64,000 nt of DNA from Aquisphaera insulae (GTDB lineage Bacteria > Planctomycetota > Planctomycetia > Isosphaerales > Isosphaeraceae): the NCBI RefSeq assembly GCF_011064615.1, contig NZ_JAALJH010000001.1, positions 62,001 through 126,000 of the forward strand. Reading direction: 5' to 3'. Positions 56,346 through 64,000 of the stretch are shown here, piece after piece; positions within the stretch are counted from its first letter, which is position 1, and every line of letters starts with the position of its first letter. The translations under genes were made by a program, and so were the position numbers. The notes beneath the pieces are model-generated. The model saw only the letters and a list, made by a program, of their open reading frames with translations, was not told the origin of the DNA and ran no database searches.

Positions 56346-57761
56346 ATGACCGGCCCGAAGCCAGCAGATCGTACGTCGCGTCGAGGATTCCTGGAGACGA
56401 CCGGCCAGGGCCTGGCCGCCTCGGCCCTGGCCGGCGTGGCCATCCCGGCCGTTCACGCCGGGGAGAGCCACACGATCAAGATCGCCCTGGTCGGCTGCGG
56501 CGGCCGGGGGACGGGCGCGGCCGCCAATGCCCTGTCGACGCGGAGCGGCCCCATCAAGCTGGTGGCCATGGCCGACGTGTTCGAGAACCGCCTCAAGATG
56601 AGCTACGAGGCGCTGACGAACACCAGCGGAGACGGCGGCTCGGTCGATCGGCCGGCCGGCACGTGGGGCCGGGACCAGGTGGACGTCCCGCCGGACCGCC
56701 GCTTCATCGGCTTCGACGCCTACAAGCACGCGATGGAATGCCTTTCGCCGGGGGACATCGTCCTCCTCACCACCCCCTGCGCCTTCCGCTCGGTCCACTT
56801 CGCCCACGCGATCGAACGGGGCCTGAACGTCTTCATGGAGAAGCCGACGACCGTCGACGGGCCCAGCACTCGCAAGATGCTCGAGCTCGCGGATCGCTCG
56901 TCGACCCGCAACCTGAAGGTCGGCGTCGGGCTCATGTGCCGGCACTGCGACGCGCGCAAGGCCCTGCTCGAGCGGATCCGCGACGGCCAGATCGGCGACA
57001 TCACGCTCCTCAAGACCTACCGCCTAGTCGGCCCGGCGGGCTTCACCGGGCCGAAGCCGCCGGACATGTCCGAGCTGCTCTATCAGGTCAAGAACTACCT
57101 CAGCTTCTTCTGGGCGAGCGGCGGCCTGGTCCACGACTACACGAGCCACAACATCGACGAGTGCTGCTGGATGAAGGGCTCGTGGCCGGTCCGCGCCCAC
57201 GGCCTGGCCGGGCGCTATTACCGGACCGACGAGGTGGACCAGAACCTGGACCATTACTCGGTGGAGTACACGTTCGCGGACGGGACGAACCTCTTCCTCA
57301 ACGCCCGGAACATGAACGGCTGCCACGGGGAATTCGCCAGCTACGCCCACGGGACCAAGGGGTCGGCGGTGATCTCGACCTCGATGCACACCCCGGCGAA
57401 GTGCCGCATCTACAAGGGACACAACTTCGCGAAGGGGGAGCTGAACTGGGCGTTCCCCCAGCCGGAGCCGAACCCCTACCAGCTCGAGTGGGACCACCTG
57501 GTGGCGGCGATCCGCGAGGACAGGCCCTACAATGAGGCCCGCCGCGGCGCCGAGGCGAGCCTGGTCCAGATCATGGGCCGGATGGCCTGCCACACCGGCC
57601 AGGTCGTCACCTGGGACCAGGCCCTCAACCACACCCAGGAGTTCGCACCGGGCCTCGAGTCGTTGACCATGGCCTCGGCGGCGCCGATCCATCCGGGCAA
57701 GGACGGGAGGTATCCCACGCCCCAGCCCGGGCTCCTCGGCGATCGCGAGTACCAGGCCTAG
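56346..57761 (+). CDS. Tat-exported Gfo/Idh/MocA-family oxidoreductase
   Basis: A 471-residue NAD(P)-dependent dehydrogenase. The N-terminus has a Tat leader (RTSRRGFLETTG, Arg12-Arg13). The dinucleotide-binding motif is ALVGCGGRGTGAA near residue 46; the conserved EKP follows in NVFMEKPTTVDG near residue 165. The C-terminal alpha/beta domain with VHDYTSHNIDECCWM suits a sugar-substrate site. Planctomycetes carry many such exported enzymes acting on sugars, often annotated as dehydrogenases; the substrate is unknown. The start at 56346 has GGGAGAA upstream. Two hairpins after the stop separate it from the tss genes. Confidence 0.9.
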   Translation: MTGPKPADRTSRRGFLETTGQGLAASALAGVAIPAVHAGESHTIKIALVGCGGRGTGAAANALSTRSGPIKLVAMADVFENRLKMSYEALTNTSGDGGSVDRPAGTWGRDQVDVPPDRRFIGFDAYKHAMECLSPGDIVLLTTPCAFRSVHFAHAIERGLNVFMEKPTTVDGPSTRKMLELADRSSTRNLKVGVGLMCRHCDARKALLERIRDGQIGDITLLKTYRLVGPAGFTGPKPPDMSELLYQVKNYLSFFWASGGLVHDYTSHNIDECCWMKGSWPVRAHGLAGRYYRTDEVDQNLDHYSVEYTFADGTNLFLNARNMNGCHGEFASYAHGTKGSAVISTSMHTPAKCRIYKGHNFAKGELNWAFPQPEPNPYQLEWDHLVAAIREDRPYNEARRGAEASLVQIMGRMACHTGQVVTWDQALNHTQEFAPGLESLTMASAAPIHPGKDGRYPTPQPGLLGDREYQA

Positions 57762-57777
57762 GGTCGCGGACGTGATA

Positions 57778-57800
57778 CAGCCCCGCTTCTCTCGGGGCTG
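57778..57800 (+). terminator. Terminator hairpin after the oxidoreductase gene
   Basis: Arms CAGCCCCG and CGGGGCTG with a seven-base loop, 16 bases after the stop codon. Confidence 0.65.
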
Positions 57801-57833
57801 GAAGACCGGCCGCCGACGACGTCGAGCCGAGAA

Positions 57834-57864
57834 AAGGCCCGGGGCGAGAAATGCGCCGGGCCTT
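57834..57864 (+). terminator. Second hairpin before the tss genes
   Basis: Arms AAGGCCCGG and CCGGGCCTT with a 13-base loop. It follows the first hairpin and separates the oxidoreductase from tssK. It may instead lie in the tssK leader. Confidence 0.55.
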
Positions 57865-57926
57865 GTGCTATGATCTTCCGCGAGGTCATTTGCAGCTCCC
57901 TCGGCCACCCGAAGGCGAAGTCGATC

Positions 57927-59363
57927 ATGCCCAGCGGCGAGGTTCACTGGCACGAAGGGATGTTCCTCCGCCCGCATCATTTCCTGGCGGAACACCGGCG
58001 GGCGCTGGGCCTGATTCAGGTCGACGGCAAGTGGAACCAGCAGCACAACTGGGGCCTGCGGTCGATCTCTCTGAACACCGAGGCGCTCAGCAATCACCGA
58101 TTCTCGGTCGCGTCCCTGAAGGCGCGGCTCCGCGACGGGACCCTCGTCGAGGTGCCGGAGGAAGGCCCCCTCTCCGACCTGGACCTGAAGCCCGCCTTCG
58201 TCGCCGAACGCAAGGTGACGGTCCTCCTCGGGGTGCCGATGTTGAGGTCCGGCCAGCCGAACGTGGCCGCGGAGCAACCTGCTGAAGGGCTCCGCTACTA
58301 CTCGCGGATGCAGCAGGTCGACGACGAGAACGTCGGCTCCAATCTCCAGCCGATCGCGATCCGACGACTGAACGTCCGGCTGCTCCTTTCCACCCAGGAT
58401 CTCTCCGGCTACGACGCGATCCCGATCGCCCGGGTGGAGAAATCCGAGCGGGCCGAGGCGACGCCGCAGCTCGACCCGAGCTACATCCCGCCGCTCCTGG
58501 CCTGCGACGCCTGGCACGAGCTGTCCGTGGAGATCCTGCGGGTGATCTACGACCGGATCGGACGCAAGATCGAGAAGCTGGCCAACCAGGCGGTCTCCCG
58601 CGGCCTCAGCCTGGAGAGCACCGCCCCGGGGGACGTGCTGATCTTCTCCCAGCTCCGCGAGCTGAATGAGGCGTATGCGACCCTGACCAACCTCGCCTTC
58701 CTGGAGGGGATCCATCCGCTGCCGGCCTACCTCGAGCTTTGCCGCCTGGTCGGCCAACTGTCGGTCTTCGGCCCGGGTCGCCGGACTCCGGCGATCCCAC
58801 GCTACGATCACGACGACCTCGGCGGCTGCTTCCACCGGATCAAGAACTACCTGGATGACCTGCTCTCGATCGTCCCGGAGCCGGACTACCAGGAGCGCCC
58901 GTTCGTGGGCTACGGGCTGCGGATGCAGGTCTCGCTGGAGCGGAGCTGGCTGGACCAGTCGGTCCATCTCTATTTCGGCGTCCGGAGCCCGCTGGACGCG
59001 GACGCCTGCGTCGAGCTGATGGGCCCCCGCGGGATCGACATGAAGGTGGGGAGCTCCGACCGCATCGAGACGATCTATCGCCTGGGGGACCTGGGCCTGA
59101 AATTCAGCCACGTCCCGACCCCCTCCCTGCCGCAGGCCCTGCCGCGCGACAAGGGGCTCATCTACTTCGAGATCAACCGGGAGCAGCAGCAGAACGAATG
59201 GCAATACGTGGAACGGTCGCTAACCCTGGCCATCCGGTTCAACGAGAGCAAGATTGTCGGTAACATTGACGGCCACGAGACCATCAACCTCCGGCTGTCG
59301 TCCGAGATGCCGTTCCGCTTCGCGCTGTTCATGCTCGGAGCGGGAGTCTCCGCGAAACCCTGA
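57927..59363 (+). CDS. tssK: Type VI secretion baseplate protein TssK
   Basis: A 478-residue TssK protein. The N-terminus EVHWHEGMFLRPHHF is a strong family mark, followed by the shell-like beta domain (LRSISLNTEALSNHRF), a long helix pair (LSVEILRVIYDRIGRKIEKL, near residue 200-220) and the C-terminal receptor-binding beta domain ending SSEMPFRFALFMLG. TssK joins the T6SS baseplate to the membrane complex, contacting TssL. The gene is followed by tssL and a short tssM, but tssA, tssB/C, tssE-G, hcp, vgrG and clpV are not in the window. The ATG at 57927 is chosen because the family similarity begins directly after it. Confidence 0.92.
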   Translation: MPSGEVHWHEGMFLRPHHFLAEHRRALGLIQVDGKWNQQHNWGLRSISLNTEALSNHRFSVASLKARLRDGTLVEVPEEGPLSDLDLKPAFVAERKVTVLLGVPMLRSGQPNVAAEQPAEGLRYYSRMQQVDDENVGSNLQPIAIRRLNVRLLLSTQDLSGYDAIPIARVEKSERAEATPQLDPSYIPPLLACDAWHELSVEILRVIYDRIGRKIEKLANQAVSRGLSLESTAPGDVLIFSQLRELNEAYATLTNLAFLEGIHPLPAYLELCRLVGQLSVFGPGRRTPAIPRYDHDDLGGCFHRIKNYLDDLLSIVPEPDYQERPFVGYGLRMQVSLERSWLDQSVHLYFGVRSPLDADACVELMGPRGIDMKVGSSDRIETIYRLGDLGLKFSHVPTPSLPQALPRDKGLIYFEINREQQQNEWQYVERSLTLAIRFNESKIVGNIDGHETINLRLSSEMPFRFALFMLGAGVSAKP

Positions 59364-59449
59364 ACCGGGCCGGCCGCTCGGCCCCGCTCGGCCTCGGCGA
59401 AGGCGGCCCAGAGCCCTCCACAACCCCGGACCACCGCGACGAAGGATCC

Positions 59450-60112
59450 ATGACTCCTCAGCTCAGCGAACTGGTCTTCCCCGTCATGACCTATGCCCTG
59501 GACCTGAAGGACCGGCTCGATGAGGGCCAGGAACTCGACCTGGAGGCGGAACAGCGGCAGCTCGTCGACCGCCTCCGCTCCGAGACCGAGGTCCGCCGCC
59601 TGACGGACTACGCGGGCGACGGGTCCGTCTTCCTCGGGGCCCGGTACGCCCTGACGTGCTGGATCGACGAACTCTTCATCGTCTACAGCCCCTGGGCGGA
59701 TACCTGGAAGGAACGGATCCTGGAGCTATCCCTCTACGGCAGCCGGGACCGCGCCTGGAAGTTCTGGGACCAGGCCGAAATCGCCCTCCGCCGACCCAAC
59801 GCCCCGCGAGTCGCGACGCCCCCGGGCCCCGATGCCCTGGAGACGTTCTTCCTCTGCACGGCGCTGGGGTTCCGGGGCAAGTACCTGGAGAATCCCGCCA
59901 AGGTGAGGGACCTCCTGGAGGAGATGCGGCCGCAGGTCACCCGGCAAGTCCCCTTCGTGGCCCCGAGGGATCTCGGCGCCGGCACCAACGTGCAGCCGCT
60001 CACGGGTCGGGCGGCGCTCGGCAGGGCCGTCGCGATCTACGGGGGCCTCTGCGTGGTCCTGCTAATCGTCCTGATGATCCTCCTGGGGGTCCTGGGATTC
60101 CTGGGACGCTGA
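59450..60112 (+). CDS. tssL: DotU/TssL-family membrane protein
   Basis: A 220-residue protein. The cytoplasmic hook domain has the family segments PVMTYALDLKDRL, ARYALTCWIDELFI (the Asp-Glu of DotU proteins), SPWADTWKERILELSLYGSR and LETFFLCTALGFRGKY. A single C-terminal membrane helix follows (AIYGGLCVVLLIVLMILLGV), and there is no OmpA/peptidoglycan-binding extension. DotU/TssL works with TssM in the inner-membrane complex of T6SS (or IcmH/DotU in type IVB systems). It starts 86 bases after tssK. Confidence 0.92.
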   Translation: MTPQLSELVFPVMTYALDLKDRLDEGQELDLEAEQRQLVDRLRSETEVRRLTDYAGDGSVFLGARYALTCWIDELFIVYSPWADTWKERILELSLYGSRDRAWKFWDQAEIALRRPNAPRVATPPGPDALETFFLCTALGFRGKYLENPAKVRDLLEEMRPQVTRQVPFVAPRDLGAGTNVQPLTGRAALGRAVAIYGGLCVVLLIVLMILLGVLGFLGR

Positions 60113-60125
60113 GGCGAGGAGAACC

Positions 60126-61697
60126 ATGCTCAAGCTCATCAACAAGCCCTGGGAGTGGATCTGCTACCTGTGGGGCCTGGTCTTCCCCATGTTCTCCTCC
60201 CAGGAGGCCGCGGAGAAGGCTGCCCCCGCGGCCCGCTGGATCGGCCGGGCCTGCCTCGTGGGGATCGTCCTGGGCATCCTCTGGGTGATCAACCAGTTGC
60301 CCGCCGTCGGGCTCCCCAACCTGATCCCGAATTACCCGAAGCTCGCCAGGATCTGGCTGCCGCTCTTCGCCCTCTGCCTCTACGTCCTGCTCTGGCTGGG
60401 CTGGTGGCTCTACCGAATCCTCAGCATGGAGGTCGAGACCGAGGCGTCCGAGTTCCCGGACATCGACCGGGCCTGGGCGCAGGCCATGGAAGCCCTGGCC
60501 CGCGCCGAGGTCCGCCTCGACGCCACGCCGCTCTATCTGGTCCTGGGGTGGACGAGCGGCACCGAGGAGTCCTTCTTCCAGGCCGGCGGGATCAAGGCCC
60601 GCGTGAAGCAGGTCCCTGCGGACAAGCTGGAGCCGATCCACGTCACCGCCGATCGGGAGAGCATCTGGGTCTCCTGCCCCGGCGCCTCGCTCCTGGGCCA
60701 GCATGACCCTTCGTTCGTCGGCCAAGCGGACGGCGGGGGCGCCGTCCTGTCGACGATGATGGAGGATCAGCCCGACCCGTTCAAGACGATGGGAGCCGGG
60801 CTCGGCCCGGGGGGCCTGGAAGACCTCCTGGCCAACGCCCGCAAGGAGATCGACGCCACCCGGGCCGCGGGCCGGCCCAGCCAGAGCATCGATCGGCAGA
60901 AATACCTGGCCCGGCTCCGCCACCTCTGCCGCCTGATCCGCCGCGATCGGCTGGGATTCTGCCCGATCAACGGCGTCCTCGTCGTCCTGCCGATCTCCGC
61001 GGCCGATCCACGATCCCGCCCGGAGGAGATCGCGGCGGCCTGCCGGCAGGACCTGGAGGAGGGCTTCGAGACGCTCCGGATCCGCTGCCCGATCCTCGTC
61101 TTGATCTCCGACCTGGAACGCGTCCCCGGGTTCTCCGACCTCACCTCGAGGCTCCCCTCGGCACAGCTCAACAGTCGGATGGGCCAGCGATTCCCGCTGG
61201 TCCCGGACCTGCGCGAGGACGAGGTGCCGGCGAAGGTGGAAAGCTCGGTCGAGTGGGTCACCAGCAGCCTCTTCGGCTCGATGGTCTATTCTCTGTTCCG
61301 CGTCGAATCCAACCGCAGCATCGACGAGATCGCGGAAGTCCTCCGCGGCAACCAGGCCCTCTTCCAGTTCCTGGGCAAGGTCCGGGAACGGAAGGAGCGG
61401 CTGGCACGCCTGGTCCGCGATTCGATCCCAACCCTGCGCGGCGAGAAGCTCATGTTCGGCGGCTGCTACTTCGCCGCCACCGGCGACGGTGACGGCGAAC
61501 GGGCGTTCGCCTCGGGCGTGCTCAATCGACTCGTCCAGGACCAGGACCTCGTCTCCTGGACCGAGCAGGCCATGGCGATCGATGCGGGCTACGCCAGGAC
61601 CGCCGTCGCGGTCAAACGCGTCCTGATGGCCTTCGCCGCCCTCCTCGCGCTGGGGATCGTCGGCCTCCTGGTCATGAAATTCTCCGGCCGTGCCTGA
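60126..61697 (+). CDS. tssM: Minimal TssM/IcmF-like membrane protein without Walker A or periplasmic domain
   Basis: A 523-residue protein. Two membrane helices lie near residues 38-58 and 78-100, a cytoplasmic part follows and a third helix sits at about residues 497-518 (RVLMAFAALLALGIVGLL), right at the C-terminus. The cytoplasmic part keeps TssM marks such as RLRHLCRLIRRDRLG and INGVLVVLPIS, but the Walker A position reads LVLGWTSGTEES, not GxxGxGKT, so nucleotide binding is doubtful. Typical TssM has 1100-1300 residues; the large periplasmic domain that binds TssJ is absent. It starts 13 bases after tssL, so the two are cotranscribed. Confidence 0.82.
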   Translation: MLKLINKPWEWICYLWGLVFPMFSSQEAAEKAAPAARWIGRACLVGIVLGILWVINQLPAVGLPNLIPNYPKLARIWLPLFALCLYVLLWLGWWLYRILSMEVETEASEFPDIDRAWAQAMEALARAEVRLDATPLYLVLGWTSGTEESFFQAGGIKARVKQVPADKLEPIHVTADRESIWVSCPGASLLGQHDPSFVGQADGGGAVLSTMMEDQPDPFKTMGAGLGPGGLEDLLANARKEIDATRAAGRPSQSIDRQKYLARLRHLCRLIRRDRLGFCPINGVLVVLPISAADPRSRPEEIAAACRQDLEEGFETLRIRCPILVLISDLERVPGFSDLTSRLPSAQLNSRMGQRFPLVPDLREDEVPAKVESSVEWVTSSLFGSMVYSLFRVESNRSIDEIAEVLRGNQALFQFLGKVRERKERLARLVRDSIPTLRGEKLMFGGCYFAATGDGDGERAFASGVLNRLVQDQDLVSWTEQAMAIDAGYARTAVAVKRVLMAFAALLALGIVGLLVMKFSGRA

Positions 61698-61840
61698 CGA
61701 TTTTGCGGATTCTCTCGATTGCGAAGCGCTCCGGGTCAAGTTCGGTGTCGCTCCGGTCGATCCCATGGGACGAGACGGCCGCATCCGGCAGCTCGGAAGG
61801 CCCGCAATGCACGGGTCCGTGGATCGAATCAGGGGAGACG

Positions 61841-63502
61841 ATGGGACGCTGGACAGCCTTCATCCCGCTCGCGGCCCTGGCGGTGGCCTGGGTTGTTGCG
61901 GCGAACCGGGCGCAGGCCGACGATCTCCCCTCGGCCCTGCCGGCCGCGGGCGGCGGCGATGCCCTGGAAGTCCGCCTTCGCAAGCTCGAGGCCCTGAATC
62001 AGCAGATCCTGAACCGCCTGGAGGACTCCGAGCGGGCGCGCGAGGCGTCGCAGGAGCGTTATCGGAAACTCGAGGAGCGATACGACGAGCTCACTCGCAA
62101 GGTGGAGGGAGAGGGGCGAGAGGCCGAGCCGTGGGGCAGTTCGGTGACCGAGCGGGCCGGCGAGTCCGCGACGCGTGGTGAAGGATCGGCCGGGCGCGAG
62201 GCCAGCCGGGGACAGACGGGCAAGCGGCGCGGGAGCGGCCAGGGGTTCGACTCGCTGCCGGAACGCGAGCAAGAGATCCCCATCTTCGGGGCGCTCGGCG
62301 AGGGTTTCACCTTCAAGACCCGGGACGACGAGTATCAGCTCCGCGTCCGCGTCCTCGATCAGACGGACTTCAAGAACTTCGTCCCGGGCGACCAGGTCCC
62401 CGCTCGAAGCGGGCTGTACATCCCTCGAGTCCGCGTCTACTGGGAAGGGCAGCTCACCCGCCTCTTCGAGTATGAGGTCTCGATCCAGCGGAGCGTCGAG
62501 GGGCTCTGGGACCTCCTCGACGGCAACGTCAACATCGTCCCGGACCGGCGATTCCAGGTCCGATTCGGGCGGATGCTCGTCCCCTACAGCTACGATTGGT
62601 ATGACCACCTCGAGCAGTATTTCATCACCCCGGAGCGCTCGCTCTTCCCGCTCAACTTCGGGCTGTCGCGATCCGCGGGGCTCATGGCCCACGGCTTCCT
62701 GTTCGACGATCGGCTCGAGTACGCCGCCGGCGGCTTCGACGGCCACCTCACGGGCCTGGCGGACGACAACACCACGAGGGATGCGGTCGGCTACCTGAAC
62801 TATCGCCCCTTCCTCCACTCCGAGCAGCTCCCCCTGCTGCGCAACCTGAACGTGGGGGCGTCCGGATTCCTGGGCCAGCAGGTCAACCCGCTGAACCCGC
62901 TCCCCCTGAGGACCTCGATCCAGACCTCGGAGAACGACGAGGCGGCACAGGCCGCGTCGTCGATATTCCTCAAGTACAACGAGGATGCAAGGAACTTCGG
63001 CGGCCGGAGCGCGACGGCCCTCCATCTCGCCTGGTACGGGGCGGGCTTCTCGTTCGAGGCCGAATGGCAGGGCGGACGCGATCACATCACCCGCCCCGGT
63101 CTCACGGCCCTCCAATCGATCCCGGTCAGCGGCAACCACTTCACCCTGGCCTACTTTTTGACCGGCGAGGTCGTGAACCGACGCGAGGTCGTCGCGCCCC
63201 TGCGGCCATTCGACCCCATCAAGGGGGAATGGGGACCGGGCGCCATCGAGCCCTTCGTCCGGTACAGTCAGCTCAGCCTGGGTGACACGATCTTCACCGG
63301 CGGCTTCGCCGACCCCAACGAGTGGACGCGGAGCATCGACCTCGTGGACCTGGGGGTGAACTGGTATCTCACGAAGTACATCAAGGTCTACTTCGACTGG
63401 CAGCACTCGATGTACGGCACGCCGGTCCTGCTGAACCCGTCAAAGGACCAGTACGGCCGCACGAACGACCTCTTCTGGATCCGCGGCCAGCTCTATTTCT
63501 GA
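61841..63502 (+). CDS. OprO/OprP-type outer-membrane porin
   Basis: A 553-residue protein. The signal peptide (AFIPLAALAVAWVVAANRAQA) is followed by a coiled coil at residues 35-90 (VRLRKLEALNQQILNRLEDS), which resembles trimeric stalks of planctomycete porins, a basic/Gly-rich linker, and then a beta-barrel from about residue 145 with alternating strands (YQLRVRVLDQTDFKNF, RRFQVRFGRML, YIKVYFDWQHSMY). It ends in aromatic LYF, a typical barrel C-terminus. The family is phosphate-selective porin O/P (OprO_OprP). The ATG at 61841 follows GGGGAGA. It lies 140 bases after the tss genes. Confidence 0.85.
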   Translation: MGRWTAFIPLAALAVAWVVAANRAQADDLPSALPAAGGGDALEVRLRKLEALNQQILNRLEDSERAREASQERYRKLEERYDELTRKVEGEGREAEPWGSSVTERAGESATRGEGSAGREASRGQTGKRRGSGQGFDSLPEREQEIPIFGALGEGFTFKTRDDEYQLRVRVLDQTDFKNFVPGDQVPARSGLYIPRVRVYWEGQLTRLFEYEVSIQRSVEGLWDLLDGNVNIVPDRRFQVRFGRMLVPYSYDWYDHLEQYFITPERSLFPLNFGLSRSAGLMAHGFLFDDRLEYAAGGFDGHLTGLADDNTTRDAVGYLNYRPFLHSEQLPLLRNLNVGASGFLGQQVNPLNPLPLRTSIQTSENDEAAQAASSIFLKYNEDARNFGGRSATALHLAWYGAGFSFEAEWQGGRDHITRPGLTALQSIPVSGNHFTLAYFLTGEVVNRREVVAPLRPFDPIKGEWGPGAIEPFVRYSQLSLGDTIFTGGFADPNEWTRSIDLVDLGVNWYLTKYIKVYFDWQHSMYGTPVLLNPSKDQYGRTNDLFWIRGQLYF

Positions 63503-63540
63503 ACCGGAGTGGGGCGAGATCGCGAGGCGAGCCCAGGTTT

Positions 63541-63570
63541 TTGACCGCGAGACGGCGACGCGAGTAGAAT
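63541..63570 (+). promoter_or_regulatory. Sigma-70-type promoter of the EF-P-like gene
   Basis: TTGACC (63541-63546, five of six) and TAGAAT (63565-63570, five of six) with an 18-base spacer. The leader would be about 55 bases. Confidence 0.55.
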
Positions 63571-63632
63571 ACTCCCCTCGACTCCCGGCGATGGTCCGGG
63601 GCGATCCTCGAATCCAGGGAGCGTTTCCTACC

Positions 63633-64000
63633 GTGGTGCCGGCCAAGGACTTCAAGCGGCGGATGGTCGTCGAGATCGACGGCGCGCCGCACATGATCGA
63701 GCATATTCAGGTCCAGACCCCCTCGGCGCGGGGCGCGGCCACCCTCTACAAGATCAAGGCGCGCAACCTCAAGACCAAGAACCGGATCGAGAAGGCCTAT
63801 CGCGGCACCGAGGGGCTGAACGAGTCGAGCTTCGAGCGTCGGCCGATCCAGTATCTCTACCGCGACGCGGACGAGCTCCATTTCATGGACGCCGAGGATT
63901 TCACCCAGTTCTCGATGCTCGCGGACGAGCTCGGCGATCTCGTCTCGTTCATGACGGAGAACATGGAAGGGATCGAGTCCCTGGTCGTCGACGACGAGGT
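63633..64000 (+). CDS. efpL: Elongation factor P-like protein (EfpL/YeiP), 3' end cut
   Basis: About 122 residues are seen before the window ends. The KOW-like N-terminal domain starts FKRRMVVEIDGAPHMIEH. At the tip of its loop it reads TPSARGAATLYK, with Arg near residue 33 where EF-P carries its modified Lys; this SARGAATLYK pattern marks the EfpL (YeiP) group. The OB domain follows (IQYLYRDADELHFMDAEDF). EF-P proteins rescue ribosomes stalled on proline-rich sequences. The start is a GTG at 63633 or 63636; AGGGAG lies 11 bases before the first. Confidence 0.88.
   Translation, partial: MVPAKDFKRRMVVEIDGAPHMIEHIQVQTPSARGAATLYKIKARNLKTKNRIEKAYRGTEGLNESSFERRPIQYLYRDADELHFMDAEDFTQFSMLADELGDLVSFMTENMEGIESLVVDDE

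Overview
The window is high-GC bacterial DNA, densely packed with genes on both strands. Its gene families point strongly to a planctomycete, most likely Isosphaeraceae (inference). The evidence is a DUF1559 pseudopilin-like protein, a DUF1501 / pre-peptidase / DUF1549-DUF1553 / cytochrome-WD40 gene series, many zinc-ribbon and PEP-CTERM type proteins, a planctomycete-style Ser/Thr kinase and many Tat-type RRGF leaders. I see no rRNA, tRNA, CRISPR array, transposase or prophage gene.

Layout. 1-4.1 kb: the tail of an MMPL transporter, a zinc-ribbon metallopeptidase, a minus-strand pair (SAM methyltransferase and secreted cyanophycinase-like peptidase) and an unrecognised coiled-coil gene. 4.2-10 kb, all minus: clpC with a clear terminator, an AsmA-like protein and a DUF1559 protein. 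10-20.9 kb: a secreted CehA/McbA-type metallohydrolase, a methyltransferase convergent with metG, a PEP-CTERM protein, a DUF5658 membrane protein, a membrane Ser/Thr kinase, ispG with a good promoter, a zinc-finger methyltransferase and a small membrane protein. 20.9-25.4 kb: a translationally coupled minus operon (UlaG-like hydrolase, xylulokinase, membrane glycosyltransferase). 25.6-31.4 kb: a GH106-like glycosidase, a MetE-like enzyme and a secreted glucoamylase-like protein. 31.7-40.6 kb: the four-gene DUF1501/PPC/PSD1/WD40 series. 40.6-45.2 kb, minus: an enoyl-CoA hydratase, an unrecognised protein with two VOC-like parts, a class-III aminotransferase and an MBL-fold hydrolase. 45.7-49.6 kb: HEAT-like secreted protein, stand-alone GXGXG protein, lipoprotein and CorA, partly overlapping. 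49.9-55.2 kb: a zinc-ribbon membrane protein, murB, an FtsQ-like protein and a short SecA paralogue. 55.2-57.8 kb: a DUF1570 peptidase and a Gfo/Idh/MocA oxidoreductase. 57.9-61.7 kb: tssK, tssL/dotU and a minimal tssM, the cytoplasmic/inner-membrane half of a type VI-like secretion apparatus. 61.8-64 kb: an OprO/P-type porin and the start of an EF-P-like gene (efpL/yeiP).

The most interesting parts are the reduced type VI-like module, whose TssM has lost both its Walker A motif and its whole periplasmic domain; the murB-ftsQ-short secA series in a phylum known for lacking FtsZ; the two-part VOC-like protein; the free-standing GXGXG domain; and an IspG with changes beside its third iron-sulfur cysteine. 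All family calls come from reading the translated sequence; no database search was run.
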